Positions 35,696-45,400 of a DNA stretch of 64,000 nt are shown piece after piece. Made by a program: the position numbers and the translations under genes. Source of the DNA: Sporosarcina sp. Te-1 (GTDB lineage Bacteria; Bacillota; Bacilli; Bacillales_A; Planococcaceae); assembly GCF_017498505.1 (NCBI RefSeq), contig NZ_CP071798.1:3645501-3709500 (forward strand), in the 5' to 3' direction. Within the stretch, counting starts at the first letter, position 1, and every line of letters starts with the position of its first letter. Below the pieces are notes generated by a model that did not search any database, was not told the DNA's origin, and saw nothing but the letters and a program-made list of their open reading frames with translations.

Positions 35696-36292
35696 ATGAA
35701 TTTGAAAAAGAAGTTAGCAATGGGTATCGCAACAGGTGCATTGGCTGTCAGCATGATTGGCGGAGGAACGTATGCTTATTTCAATGATGTGGAAACGAGC
35801 ACAAACACGTTCGCAGCAGGGACTTTGGACTTGACGTTAAACCCTGAACAAATTATTAACGTATCCAACATTAAGCCGGGCGATTGGATGAACCGTACGT
35901 TTAAATTAGAGAACACAGGTAGCCTAGATATTTCCAAAATATTTTTGACTACTTCTTTTGAGGAATCAGTGCCAGGTTTTGCAGATCACATTGTCGTAGA
36001 TTTCCTTAAAAATGAAGATAAAGGAAGTATTCTTGGAGACAGCAATATTATTGTCTCTAAGACACTAAGCGAATTGGCAAATATGTCACCGGATGCGGTT
36101 AAAAATGAATCACCGAAATTCTTCGGCTGGCAAGGCGGAGAAAAAAGCGGAATCAAAGCCGGTACCTCAGATAATTTGTACGTGAAGTTTAGATTCAATG
36201 ATAACGGAGAAGATCAGAACGCTTACCAAGGAGCTAATTTAGAGCTTACTTGGAAGTTCGATGCCCAACAAACAGCTGGAGAATCGAAGTAA
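35696..36292 (+). CDS. TasA/camelysin-family matrix protein
   Basis: 198 residues. N-terminal SipW-type signal segment (K-K-K-L ... GGGTYAYFNDVETSTNTFAAG) followed by a beta domain with LDLTLNP and N-I-K-P-G-D-W-M-N-R-T-F, the hallmark of TasA/CalY proteins (peptidase M73 family). In Bacillus these polymerise into biofilm fibres or are surface proteases. GGGGAGG precedes the ATG at 35696; a longer frame from 35660 lacks a ribosome site. First gene of a five-gene operon with TapA-like, SipW, a second TasA-like protein and a sortase. An internal terminator-like hairpin follows at 36301. Confidence 0.9.
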   Translation: MNLKKKLAMGIATGALAVSMIGGGTYAYFNDVETSTNTFAAGTLDLTLNPEQIINVSNIKPGDWMNRTFKLENTGSLDISKIFLTTSFEESVPGFADHIVVDFLKNEDKGSILGDSNIIVSKTLSELANMSPDAVKNESPKFFGWQGGEKSGIKAGTSDNLYVKFRFNDNGEDQNAYQGANLELTWKFDAQQTAGESK

Positions 36293-36300
36293 TTCATCCC

Positions 36301-36330
36301 GGGAGGAGAGCCCTTCTCCTCCCTCATTTC
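36301..36330 (+). terminator. attenuating hairpin after the first TasA-like gene
   Basis: GGGAGGAGA/TCTCCTCCC with a five-base loop, then TCATTTCATTTT. The weak T-run suggests partial termination, which would make the first gene the most expressed. Confidence 0.6.
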
Positions 36331-36425
36331 ATTTTACCAATCCGTAGGTGCCCTTCCTTAAATGCATTTCTCAATATATAACCGTACTTTATGTTTTGAG
36401 GAATGTATTTACGGAATCCAGCGAT

Positions 36426-37379
36426 ATGAATTCGAAAGGCGGGATTGGATTGAAACGCAAGCGTAGGCGGAGATATAAGAAAAATCACCGTGCTCTTCTG
36501 TTTTACCTAAAGATAGCCCTGATCTGCTATTTATCCATTTTTGGCGTCAGTTATATATCGTCTGGTACGTCCGCGTTTCTCAGCAGCCAATCGGAACTCT
36601 CTCAGACAATTACGGCCGGTATCTGGACGGAACAGAAGGTCGTTGTGAATGAATGTGGAGAGATAGAAATTATTACGATTGATTTGAGGAAAGACACCGA
36701 GATTACACCAGAGGATCAGGATGAGGATACTCCGAACAATCCAACCGAGGAGGTAAACAACGAGTCAGATGATAAGGTAGATAGCTCTCAGGAGGCATCT
36801 AAAGAGGAAACGGTCGTAGAACTTGAAAATGAAGAAGAAACCAATGAAATGGAAGAAGACCTTTCCATGAACGAGGAGATCGCTGAAAACCAAGAAGGCA
36901 AAGAGCAGACAACTAGAGAAGAAAACGAAAAAGAAGTTGGCATAAACGAGAAGAGCGAAACAGATTGCGAGAAAACAGACAGCGAGACACAGCAGGTTGA
37001 TGGGGAAGATAGCGCAAATGGGGAGCACTGCACGGGTGTAGAAGATATCACTGTAGAGGAAGAAAAAGAAGAGACTACAAGCGAACCAATTCAGGGCGAT
37101 TGCAAGAATAAAGAAGCGGAACCGGAAGAAGAAACCAAAGAAGAGATAAAAGAAACCGATCCGGAAAGAGACAGTGAAGCGGAGAAAGAGAACGATAATT
37201 CAAGCCCTGTGAATGAAGGCGGAGAGAAAGAGCAGCAACCGAACGAGGAAAAACAAAAACAACCAGATGCTCCAGATGAATTGGTGAACGAATCGAAAGA
37301 AGAACAACCAGCTAATCAAGAGGTTTCCCAAGAGGAAGCTTCTGATGGCACTTCAGATAAAAATGAGGATGCTGAGTAG
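36426..37379 (+). CDS. TapA-like fibre-anchoring protein with acidic repeat tail
   Basis: About 317 residues. A basic N-terminus (KRKRRRRYKKN), one membrane segment (about 27-47), a short region with GTSAFLSSQSELSQTITAGI (which recalls the TSAAFHDIE stretch after the signal of B. subtilis TapA), and then about 230 residues dominated by E, K, N and D. B. subtilis TapA (YqxM) has the same order: basic start, signal, TSA-F segment, E/K-rich tail. Start uncertain: ATG at 36426, or TTG at 36450 with GGCGGG six bases upstream. It lies between a TasA-like gene and sipW, fitting a TapA role in starting and anchoring the fibres. Called by architecture, not by strong identity. Confidence 0.65.
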   Translation: MNSKGGIGLKRKRRRRYKKNHRALLFYLKIALICYLSIFGVSYISSGTSAFLSSQSELSQTITAGIWTEQKVVVNECGEIEIITIDLRKDTEITPEDQDEDTPNNPTEEVNNESDDKVDSSQEASKEETVVELENEEETNEMEEDLSMNEEIAENQEGKEQTTREENEKEVGINEKSETDCEKTDSETQQVDGEDSANGEHCTGVEDITVEEEKEETTSEPIQGDCKNKEAEPEEETKEEIKETDPERDSEAEKENDNSSPVNEGGEKEQQPNEEKQKQPDAPDELVNESKEEQPANQEVSQEEASDGTSDKNEDAE

Positions 37380-37424
37380 ACGCAGCTTTAACAGAACTAA
37401 AACAGAAAGTGGAAGGTGAACAGA

Positions 37425-38042
37425 ATGAGAAAGAGAAGTAAAACACAAAAGGTAACGAAAAAGGTGACGAAGTGGGTCAATAATATTGTATCTGGCATTT
37501 TGTTAGTGCTGCTGATCAGCGTGGCTGCCGTAGTCGTGATTTCAAAAGCATCAGGCGGCGAGCCTGAGATTTTCGGCTATCAGTTAAAAACCGTTCTGTC
37601 GGGATCCATGGAGCCGGGGATTCAAACGGGCTCGATTATTGCGGTAAAGGCGGCTGAGGATAAAACGGCTTATAAAAAAGGTGATGTCATTACATTTAAA
37701 GAGGAAGAGGGCATTTTGATTACCCACCGGATTACAGAGGTCGTCAAGAGTGGAGCTTCCGTTCTGTACCGCACGAAAGGCGATAACAACAATGCGGAAG
37801 ATATGAATCCAGTTCTTTCGGACAATGTGGTAGCGGAATATACTGGCCATACGGTTCCTTATGCCGGCTACTTCATCAACTTTGCACAGTCTAAAAATGG
37901 AGCGTTTCTACTCTTAATACCCGGATTCTTGTTGCTGATCTACTCAGCAGTCACCATTTGGAAAGTGCTGTCCGCAATTGAGTTGTCTCCCAAAAAACAG
38001 GCGGGCTTAGCAAGGGAAGAGGGCGGGAATCATTCTTCCTGA
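37425..38042 (+). CDS. sipW: signal peptidase I, SipW (ER) type
   Basis: 205 residues. Two membrane segments (about 17-40 and near 165-185). The catalytic serine is in VLSGSMEPGI near residue 60, and the ER-type second catalytic residue is histidine rather than lysine (I-T-H-R-I near residue 101). T-K-G-D-N-N matches box D. This is the SipW subfamily, which processes TasA and TapA in B. subtilis. GGAAGGTG precedes the ATG at 37425. The operon holds its likely substrates on both sides. Confidence 0.93.
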   Translation: MRKRSKTQKVTKKVTKWVNNIVSGILLVLLISVAAVVVISKASGGEPEIFGYQLKTVLSGSMEPGIQTGSIIAVKAAEDKTAYKKGDVITFKEEEGILITHRITEVVKSGASVLYRTKGDNNNAEDMNPVLSDNVVAEYTGHTVPYAGYFINFAQSKNGAFLLLIPGFLLLIYSAVTIWKVLSAIELSPKKQAGLAREEGGNHSS

Positions 38043-38075
38043 ATCACACGGTATGATACGGAAGGAGGCACCATC

Positions 38076-38738
38076 GTGGCCAGTCTTGTAAGGATGTTCC
38101 TTCTACTTCTTGTAGTCAGCGGAATCTTTGTACTCCCTATGACGAGTGTGCTCGCAGATGAGGAAAACACGACCAATAATAAGGAAATCGACATCAGCCT
38201 TTCCCCGACAGATACGTTGTTTGATGTAAACAATATGAAGCCAGGTGACTGGGCACCACGTACTCTGACCGTCAAAAATTCCGGGAATAAAGATTTTGCT
38301 TACTATATGCAGATGAAAAACAATGGGGAAGAAAAGTTGTTTAATGAGCTGTTACTGGAAATAACCGCTGGCAACGAGGAGTTATATAAAGGGAAACTAG
38401 CAGCTTTTACAACTTTGCCAGCAAGAAATTTAGTGAGTGGCAGTGAAGAAAACTTAGAAATCACGATTCGTTTTCCGGAGCATCTTGGAAATGATTTTCA
38501 AGGGTTGCAGGCTGCTTTCATTTTGAGCTTTACAGCGGAGGGAAAAGAAAGCGCATCTTCGCAAGCCGTGACCAAAGCCCGGATTGACAGTGGCGACGCT
38601 TCCTCATCAAACGGATTCAAACTGCCTGCTACCGCTACGAATATGTTTAATTTGTTGTTCCTTGGCTCTGTTCTCGTCGTTGTCGCCATTGTGATTATGA
38701 TTGTCGCGTACTTTAGGCGGATGAAGGTCGCTCAATAG
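38076..38738 (+). CDS. TasA-like protein with sortase-type LPXTG-like C-terminus
   Basis: 220 residues. Signal peptide (1-27), a TasA-like beta domain (D-I-S-L-S-P ... N-N-M-K-P-G-D-W-A-P-R-T-L-T-V-K-N-S-G), a serine-rich linker, then LPATA, a hydrophobic helix and a basic tail (YFRRMK): the layout of a sortase substrate. The N-I-K-P-G-D-W motif is shared with 35696-36292. Start is GTG behind AAGGAGG at 38062-38068. A class D sortase follows, presumably to attach this protein to peptidoglycan. It may be the covalent base of the TasA-type fibre; that is inference. Confidence 0.85.
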   Translation: MASLVRMFLLLLVVSGIFVLPMTSVLADEENTTNNKEIDISLSPTDTLFDVNNMKPGDWAPRTLTVKNSGNKDFAYYMQMKNNGEEKLFNELLLEITAGNEELYKGKLAAFTTLPARNLVSGSEENLEITIRFPEHLGNDFQGLQAAFILSFTAEGKESASSQAVTKARIDSGDASSSNGFKLPATATNMFNLLFLGSVLVVVAIVIMIVAYFRRMKVAQ

Positions 38739-38740
38739 TT

Positions 38741-38786
38741 AAAAAAGCTGCCGTTGCATGGTGTCTCGTGCTTTGGCGGCTTTTCT
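38741..38786 (+). terminator. possible attenuator before the sortase gene
   Basis: AAAAGCTGCC pairs with GGCGGCTTTT (one G-T pair) over a long loop; only four Ts follow, so termination would be weak. Confidence 0.35.
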
Positions 38787-38811
38787 GGTTGTGAGGAGGA
38801 ATTGCAGATTG

Positions 38812-39414
38812 ATGAAGAAAATGGTGTTGGCATTGTTCGCGGTAGGTTTAGGTCTCATCGGTTATGCGAGTGTGCAGCTGCTCTCTGCCAATCAATCCGA
38901 GAAAGCAGCACTTGCAGAAGCGAGAGAGTACTTGGAGGAAACTTTGGTATCTGAAGAGAAACCAGCCATGGAAGAGCATATGACAGAAACCTCTGAACTG
39001 TCATTTGAGAAGGGTCAAACAATCGGCATCCTCCAAATTCCGAGCATGAACAAAGAACTCCCGATCGTAGAAGGGACAAATGAGGACGCTTTGAAGCAAG
39101 GAGTCGGCCATTACACCGGTACCGTGTATCCAGGCGAGAAAGATCAAATTTTACTATCGGGACATAGAGATACCGTTTTTACCGGACTGGACAAATTGCA
39201 AAATGGCGATTCGATCATTGTAAAAATGGCGCATGGCACCTTTACTTATGCCATTGTCGATACAGAGATTGTGGAGGAGGATGATCAGACTGTCATCCGC
39301 TCGACGGCACCGGAGGAATTGCTTACGTTATCCACGTGCTATCCGTTTCGGTATATTGGCAATGCGCCGCAACGGTATGTTGTGTATGCAAGGTTGATGG
39401 AAGAAGGAACGTGA
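38812..39414 (+). CDS. class D sortase
   Basis: 200 residues. Membrane anchor (about 3-22), an extracytoplasmic region, and the sortase core: catalytic His in LLSGHRDTVF near residue 120, catalytic Cys in LLTLSTCYPF near residue 178, and Arg downstream in A-P-Q-R-Y-V-V. GHRD and LSTC-Y-P-F-x-Y are typical of class D enzymes. AGGAGGA (38795-38801) supports a start at the ATG 38812 or the TTG at 38809, not the earlier ATG at 38758. It should cleave LPXTG-like signals, with 38076-38738 as the obvious substrate (LPATA). Confidence 0.92.
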   Translation: MKKMVLALFAVGLGLIGYASVQLLSANQSEKAALAEAREYLEETLVSEEKPAMEEHMTETSELSFEKGQTIGILQIPSMNKELPIVEGTNEDALKQGVGHYTGTVYPGEKDQILLSGHRDTVFTGLDKLQNGDSIIVKMAHGTFTYAIVDTEIVEEDDQTVIRSTAPEELLTLSTCYPFRYIGNAPQRYVVYARLMEEGT

Positions 39415-39438
39415 GGATAGATTTACCAGGGGGCTCGT

Positions 39439-39570
39439 TATGCGCGAAAGGGAGCATCTTATGCGCGGTTTACTCGTTTTATGCTCGCGAGTAGAACTGT
39501 TATGCTCGGATAGGAGGTCGGTATGCGCGAATTCTTTGTTTTTATGCGCGGAAAACGGAAGCTTATGCGC
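39439..39570 (-). repeat. GCGCATA array 4: seven cores, on the minus strand
   Basis: TATGCGC starts at 39439, 39460, 39480 (TATGCTC), 39501 (TATGCTC), 39522, 39543 and 39564. Steps are 21 bp except one of 20. It starts 25 bases after the sortase stop and ends just before a terminator. Confidence 0.94.
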
Positions 39571-39582
39571 ACGTTTGAAATC

Positions 39583-39620
39583 AAAAAAACGAAACGCTAA
39601 TTCCCTGCGTTTCGTTTTTT
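39583..39620. terminator. bidirectional terminator between sortase and S9 peptidase genes
   Basis: AAAAAACGAAACGC/GCGTTTCGTTTTTT with a nine-base loop; T-runs on both strands serve the two convergent genes. Confidence 0.92.
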
Positions 39621-39629
39621 CGTTAATAA

Positions 39630-41915
39630 TCACTTCAAATGCTTATCAAAGAAATCAATCATCGCATTGTAGAACTCAATCCGATTTTCTTCATTTTGGA
39701 AGCCATGTCCTTCGTTTTCTTTTAACATGTATTCCACGTCAACACCGCGCTTCCGCAAAGCTTCCACGATTTGATCGGATTCGGCTTGGTTAACACGAGG
39801 ATCATTTGCGCCTTGGGCTACAAATAGTGGTGTTTTGATTTTATCAGCATGGAAGACAGGGGAGACCGCTTCCAGCAATTCCTTATCCTCGACCGGATGG
39901 CCAACTCGTTTGTAGAGGTCGTTTCTCATCGTTTCCCAATACGGCGGGATGGTGTCAAGTAATGTGAAGATATTAGAGACACCGACATAGTCTACCGCTG
40001 CTGCGTAAAGATCTGGAGTAAACGTAATGCCGGCTAAGGTCGCATAGCCTCCGAAGGATGCCCCGTAAATTCCGACCCGGTCAGGATCTGCGATGCCTTG
40101 ATCGATGGCCCATTGAACGCCATCGGTAATGTCATCTTGGATCTTTAAGCCCCATTGTTTGTCGCCTGCATCAGTAAATGCTTTTCCGTATCCAATCGAT
40201 GAACGGAAGTTCACTTGGAGCACGGCGTATCCGCGGTTGGCAAGCAACTGGACTTCCGAATTGAAGCCCCACGTATCACGTGCCCAAGGACCGCCATGTG
40301 GATTGACGATGAGCGGCAAGTTTTCCGGTTTTGTATTTTTCGGCAGCGTCAAATAGCCGTGGATCGTGAGGCCATCTCTACTTTGATAGGAGATCGGGTG
40401 CATATCGGCCATGGCGTCTCGGTCAAGCCAAGAAGCGAGTTCCGTCAATTTGGTCAATTCTTCCGTTGTTGAATCGTAATAATAGTAGGTGCCGAATTCT
40501 TTATCGCTTGAAACGAGTACGATGAACTTGGTCATATCTTCATTATAGTCATTGAGGATCAGTTCGCTTTCGCTCACTTGAAGTTTGTCTTCCAACTGGT
40601 TGAAAATGCGTTCCAAATCTTTATCGAAAAACGCATAGTGCAGTTTGTCTGTTATATACGCGCCTGCCACGATCGCATCCTTCTTCTTGTCATAGAAAGC
40701 GTTCGCCACATCGACCTGCGGGTTGGAATATAGGACTTTCTCATTGGCATCCAAATCGAACACAACTAATTCCGTCTTATCCCGTCCTTTATTGGACAAA
40801 GCATAAATGGATTGATTATCTTTTGAAAAAGCAAGTGGTGTAATAGCATCACTTTCTTCTGTTTGGACAAACGGTTTGAATTCATCCTTTTCGGTTTCGC
40901 GATAGAGAATCGTACTATTTACACCATCTGTTTCAATCGCGATTCGAATTTTGCCGTCATGGTCTGCGAGCCAGCCCCCAATATTGCCGGGGTTTTTCGC
41001 AACATGGTCCAGTTCACCTGTTTTGATATTCAGTCGGTACACATCGAAGACAGTAGGGTCTTCTTTATTCATTCCAATGAGAATTTCATCTTTCACACCA
41101 GACAGGCCGCTGATCAGTTGAACTCTAACATCTGAATACGGAGTTAAGTCCCGTTCTTCCTGACCGTTGAAGCCGGATGAATAAAGATGATAGTTTTCAT
41201 CGCCGCCGTTATCTTTTAAATAAAGGATATGATCATCCTTCCAGAATGACGCAACAATATCTCGATCAGTTGAGCTGGTCACTCGGATCGGCTCACTATC
41301 CTCATGCATCTTTTTCACAAAGACATTCATCCGGTTTTCCCATTCGGAACTATAGGAAATATATTCGCCGTCTGGTGACATTTCATAACCAAAGTCTCCC
41401 GGGTTTTTCATGAAATCTTCTACGGAGATTTCTTTTACTCCTTTATTATCAACATCCTTGGAAGCGAATGCCTTCGCATTATGAATAATGCTCTCCATTT
41501 CTTCCGCGGTCACCGTTTCTTCTGCTTGGCTGTAGACCTTCAAAAGTCCATGGATTTTTGCGGTCTGCAAGTAATCTGCAGTGGTTTTTTCCTTATCCTC
41601 CATTTGAAGAGCATGAATTAAGATCTTGGCTAGTTCGCCTTTTGTGATGTTCTTGTCATGATTCCAATCAGCATTTGAAGTCCACCGTTTCACAATTTCC
41701 TCTCTCATTTCATTGGAACCGTGCTGATACGTCAATTCGTCCAAAGTGTATTGGATGAAGTCCTGAACGGATATTGGTGCATCCACTTTCACGTTTTCCG
41801 CAATCCCTACATTCTCCCGGTCAAGCGACCGAACCGTTTCACTGGCTTTCGCACTGAGTGGATAGGATACGAGAAGTGCGGAAGCCATTGCTGCTAATAA
41901 TGCTTGTTTTTTCAC
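39630..41915 (-). CDS. secreted S9-family prolyl oligopeptidase
   Basis: 761 residues. Signal peptide (1-24, ending LSAKA), a helical region (about 45-150) that resembles degenerate SLH domains (ITKGELAKILIHAL, VTAEEMESIIH), a beta-propeller region (about 170-500), then an alpha/beta-hydrolase domain. The catalytic triad is visible: Ser in YGASFGGYA near residue 592, Asp in NDPRVN near residue 703, His in ENEGHGF near residue 735. Start is GTG behind AAGGGGGA. It should hydrolyse peptides outside the cell. Single gene, sharing a terminator with the sortase operon. Confidence 0.93.
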   Translation of the reverse strand: MKKQALLAAMASALLVSYPLSAKASETVRSLDRENVGIAENVKVDAPISVQDFIQYTLDELTYQHGSNEMREEIVKRWTSNADWNHDKNITKGELAKILIHALQMEDKEKTTADYLQTAKIHGLLKVYSQAEETVTAEEMESIIHNAKAFASKDVDNKGVKEISVEDFMKNPGDFGYEMSPDGEYISYSSEWENRMNVFVKKMHEDSEPIRVTSSTDRDIVASFWKDDHILYLKDNGGDENYHLYSSGFNGQEERDLTPYSDVRVQLISGLSGVKDEILIGMNKEDPTVFDVYRLNIKTGELDHVAKNPGNIGGWLADHDGKIRIAIETDGVNSTILYRETEKDEFKPFVQTEESDAITPLAFSKDNQSIYALSNKGRDKTELVVFDLDANEKVLYSNPQVDVANAFYDKKKDAIVAGAYITDKLHYAFFDKDLERIFNQLEDKLQVSESELILNDYNEDMTKFIVLVSSDKEFGTYYYYDSTTEELTKLTELASWLDRDAMADMHPISYQSRDGLTIHGYLTLPKNTKPENLPLIVNPHGGPWARDTWGFNSEVQLLANRGYAVLQVNFRSSIGYGKAFTDAGDKQWGLKIQDDITDGVQWAIDQGIADPDRVGIYGASFGGYATLAGITFTPDLYAAAVDYVGVSNIFTLLDTIPPYWETMRNDLYKRVGHPVEDKELLEAVSPVFHADKIKTPLFVAQGANDPRVNQAESDQIVEALRKRGVDVEYMLKENEGHGFQNEENRIEFYNAMIDFFDKHLK

Positions 41916-42189
41916 TGGATAAATCCCCCTTTTGTGTATTAGCTACATAGTACACAGATACATTGAGTTGTGTCAAATATTTCGATAAAAAGAATTTTTA
42001 TTCGTTTAGTAATATGATTTAGTATGGTTCTTCATGTGCAGAATATATTGGAATATTTAGGGGCCAACATTAGTTATCAGAACGTCCGAGTTCCAGCTAA
42101 AATAGACAATCAACATTCTATTGATTTTCTGGAAAAATATCTATATGCTAGTAGTAATTGAATAGAATATTTTGGTTCTTTGCATTCAT

Positions 42190-42345
42190 TGTAAAGATTA
42201 AAAAGGAATCAGGTGAAAGTCCTGAACGGTCCGGCCACTGTAAATGGAAAGCGATTTCAAAAAACCACTGGTGAATAACTGGGAAGGTTGAAATAGCGTC
42301 AGCATCCATAAGTCAGGAGACTTGCCAAAATAGGAATGCGTTATA
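42190..42345 (+). ncRNA. cobalamin (B12) riboswitch
   Basis: The aptamer consensus is clear: AGGAATCAGGTGAAAGTCCT, then the B12 box region GTCCGGCCACTGTAA (about 42228-42243), CCACTGG (42265-42271), AACTGGGAAGG, and AAGTCAGGAGACTTGCC (about 42310-42326). It precedes a terminator at 42406-42441 and the transcobalamin-like/ECF operon, so the operon should be shut off when B12 is plentiful. Outer boundaries are approximate. Confidence 0.93.
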
Positions 42346-42405
42346 CCTTCCGGAGAAAGGTTGCATTATGTATGTTACGTATGGTTGTACATATTTTTTA
42401 TACAT

Positions 42406-42441
42406 AAGCTCTGCCTCTTTCTGGAGGTATGGGCTTTTTTT
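42406..42441 (+). terminator. terminator of the B12 riboswitch expression platform
   Basis: AAGCTCTGCCTC pairs imperfectly with GGAGGTATGGGCTT, followed by seven Ts, 33 bases before the next start codon. Confidence 0.75.
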
Positions 42442-42473
42442 CATGATTACATAAGAGGAAGGAAGTAAGAGCG

Positions 42474-45400
42474 TTGAGAAATTTGCATAAGCAACTCTTT
42501 TCGGTATTAATGAGCCTGCTTCTAGTATTCTCGATCATTCTGCCAGGTGTTCAAGCTGCAGAAATTGAGAACAATGATGAAGTACTAGAAGCCGGAAATG
42601 CAGTTGAGGGACAAGGAGATCAAAGTCCTGAAGATGGCTTATTGCCAAGTGAAGAGACAGCAGATGAACAAACAGAACAGACAGTCGTGGAAGAAGGAAA
42701 AGGGGAGCAGTCGCCTCTGCCTAAGCAGACAATCCCTGTAAAGGTCCGCATTGAAAGTTATGATAAGACCATTTTACCGCCAACTGAAATAGATGTGGCT
42801 CCGTATGATATTACACACGCAGTTGGGGATAACGGTATTGGCAATTGGTATGTAGAAAACGACGAAATACTTGCGATCCATGCCATTATCAAGGCGTTGG
42901 AAGACAATGGATTTGACGTTTCGGACAAGCAAAATTTTGAGTTTGGTGAAGGGAATTTTATTACTAATATCAATGGATTGGAAATGAACTCCGTCAATCC
43001 TTATTACGATGGATGGATGTACTTTGTGAATAATGAATTTGCCCCTGTTGGCGTGGGGGAGTTCGAGTTGGAAGCAAATGATGAGGTTACGCTGTTCTTT
43101 ACAACCGACTACGGGGCTGTAAGCTATTCTTGGTACGACCAGTCAACGCTTGAGGTTGCAGCAAATGAAGACTTTACATTGAAGTTGCAGTCTGTTGGAA
43201 CTGTTGATAACGCTGTGATCTTAGTCAATGATCAACCACTTTTGGTTAACGGGGAAGAAGTTCGTACAGATGCACAAGGTGCAGCGAAATTACGTTTCAC
43301 CGAACCGGGTGAATATCATCTCTCTGCAAAACGGATGGATGGCGAATTCAGCAATATTACACGTCCTTACAGCAAAGTGGTTGTTCATCCAGGAAGCGAA
43401 CCGACACCAGAGCCCGGAATTGAACTGACCTCAGAACCAGACCAAAATACGGGAACTGAATCAGAGACAAAACTTGTCGTGAATCCCGCATCGGATGAAA
43501 GTAAAGTGGACAAGGTCCTAGGAAACCTATTTGAGTTCTACCGTAACAGTCGGAATAATAAAGACTTTTTTCCAGGGGTCATACCGGAGTTAAGCTGGAC
43601 AGAAATTGTAGGATTGCAAGCTGCAGGTTTTGGTGATGTACCTGCCAAGCTGCCTAACTGGATAGAAACAGATCCAGGACTCAAGCCTGACGAAAGGGAC
43701 ACACTGCACATCCGTTATATCTTTGCCATGCTCGCATTAGGTAAAGATCCGTCGAAAGCCTGGACGGCTGAAAGAAATCTTTTTGCGGAATTAGCTGCCC
43801 AACAAAATCCAGATACTGGCGCAATCGGTGCGGTGAATAAACATATGTGGGCCATGCATGCGCTGGATACAGGTGAAAAGTTAGGATACAACGTGGGGAA
43901 TTGGAATGCTGAGGCGAAAAGCAAAGCATTGAAGTATCTCCTTGGTCAGGAAAAACAAGGAGGCGGGTTTGCTTTTTCAGGAAGTACGGCCGATCCTGAT
44001 ATGACCGGCATGGCACTTTTAACGCTTGTTAATTATCAAGATGATAGTGCAGCTGCGGCTGCCATTGAGCGTTCTAAGCAAGTGTTGCGGCAAAAACAGC
44101 TTGATACCGCCGGCTGGGGTTCCTTTGGATCCGAAAACTCCAATAGCATTGCTACGGCCATTTCCGGGTTAGTTGCAATCGGAGAAGATCCCCTCTCAGA
44201 GAATTGGAAGAAGGGCGATCTGACACCACTTGATGCATTGCAACGTTTTCAATTAGAGAACGGAGCATTTACCTATACACTAGGGAAATATGCATCCACT
44301 AACATGATGGCAACTGAACAATCACTAATTGCTCTACAAGAAATTAAAACGGGCAAATCAGCCTGGCACCAATTTGCACCGGTTAACACGCCGGCGCCTG
44401 AACCGGAAAAACCGGCAGAGCCTGACCCAGAGACACCAGAGGAACCTATTGGTATTGGCAGTGACGAGAAAGAGTATACGTTACCGCAATATGCGAATGA
44501 CAACGTAAAAAAACCTATTATTTTACAATTACAAGATACCACACTTCCTAAGATCACCGCAGAGCGTGCAGGTGCAAGGTTGGAGATTCCAGGCGGTACA
44601 AAAATAACTTCTTCAAATTGGAACCGACTATTACAAGTACCAACTAAGAAAACTACAGCGCCCGAAGAGCGAAATAAGATTACTCAAGCATTACAAGGAA
44701 GTCACCTTAACGGTGTGACGGCTCACATCAAGGTAGGTGGAGACGAAAGCATTACATTTGACCGCCATGTCACGCTGCGTTTTGCTGGCCTGGGTAATCA
44801 AGAAGCAGGTTTCATTGATGCCAGCGGCAAATTCACTCTGCTGCCGAAGGAAAATAACAGTTCCTATGAGGCGTATGCCTACAAAGACCAAAATGACCTT
44901 GTCATTAAAACAAAGCATTTCACGGATTTCCTTGTGTTTGACACAACCCGTGAAGCACCGGTTGATCCAGGAACGCCGGAAAATCCAACAAATCCTGCAC
45001 CACCGGCATCACCTAGTACGAAAACGATCCTGTTTTCTGTTGAAAAGAGAACGATGGGACAGGGAGATATTATTGCACCGACCCGGGTGGACATTCAAGA
45101 CGGTGATACGGCCTACACAGTTCTGCGCCGAGTTGCGTCAGAACAGGGAATCTCCATTGATGCAACCGGTGTCGGTCCAACAGTGTATGTCAAGTCCATC
45201 GACGGGCTAGGCGAATTTGACGGGGGACCAAAAAGCGGATGGATGTACTCTGTCAACGGTGAGTTCCCGCAGTTTAGTGCTGGCATTTACGAGTTGGCTG
45301 ACGGCGACAATTTACGCTGGCAGTATACGAAAAACTTAGGGGAAGACTTGGGGAACGTATGGGATCCAAACGAAAAGCCTAGTGAACCCGAAAAGCCGGG

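Noticed and set aside
36788-37051. Minus-strand ORFs opposite the acidic tail of the TapA-like gene
   Set aside because: Antisense of GAA/GAG-rich sequence gives Ser/Phe-rich frames; no ribosome site.
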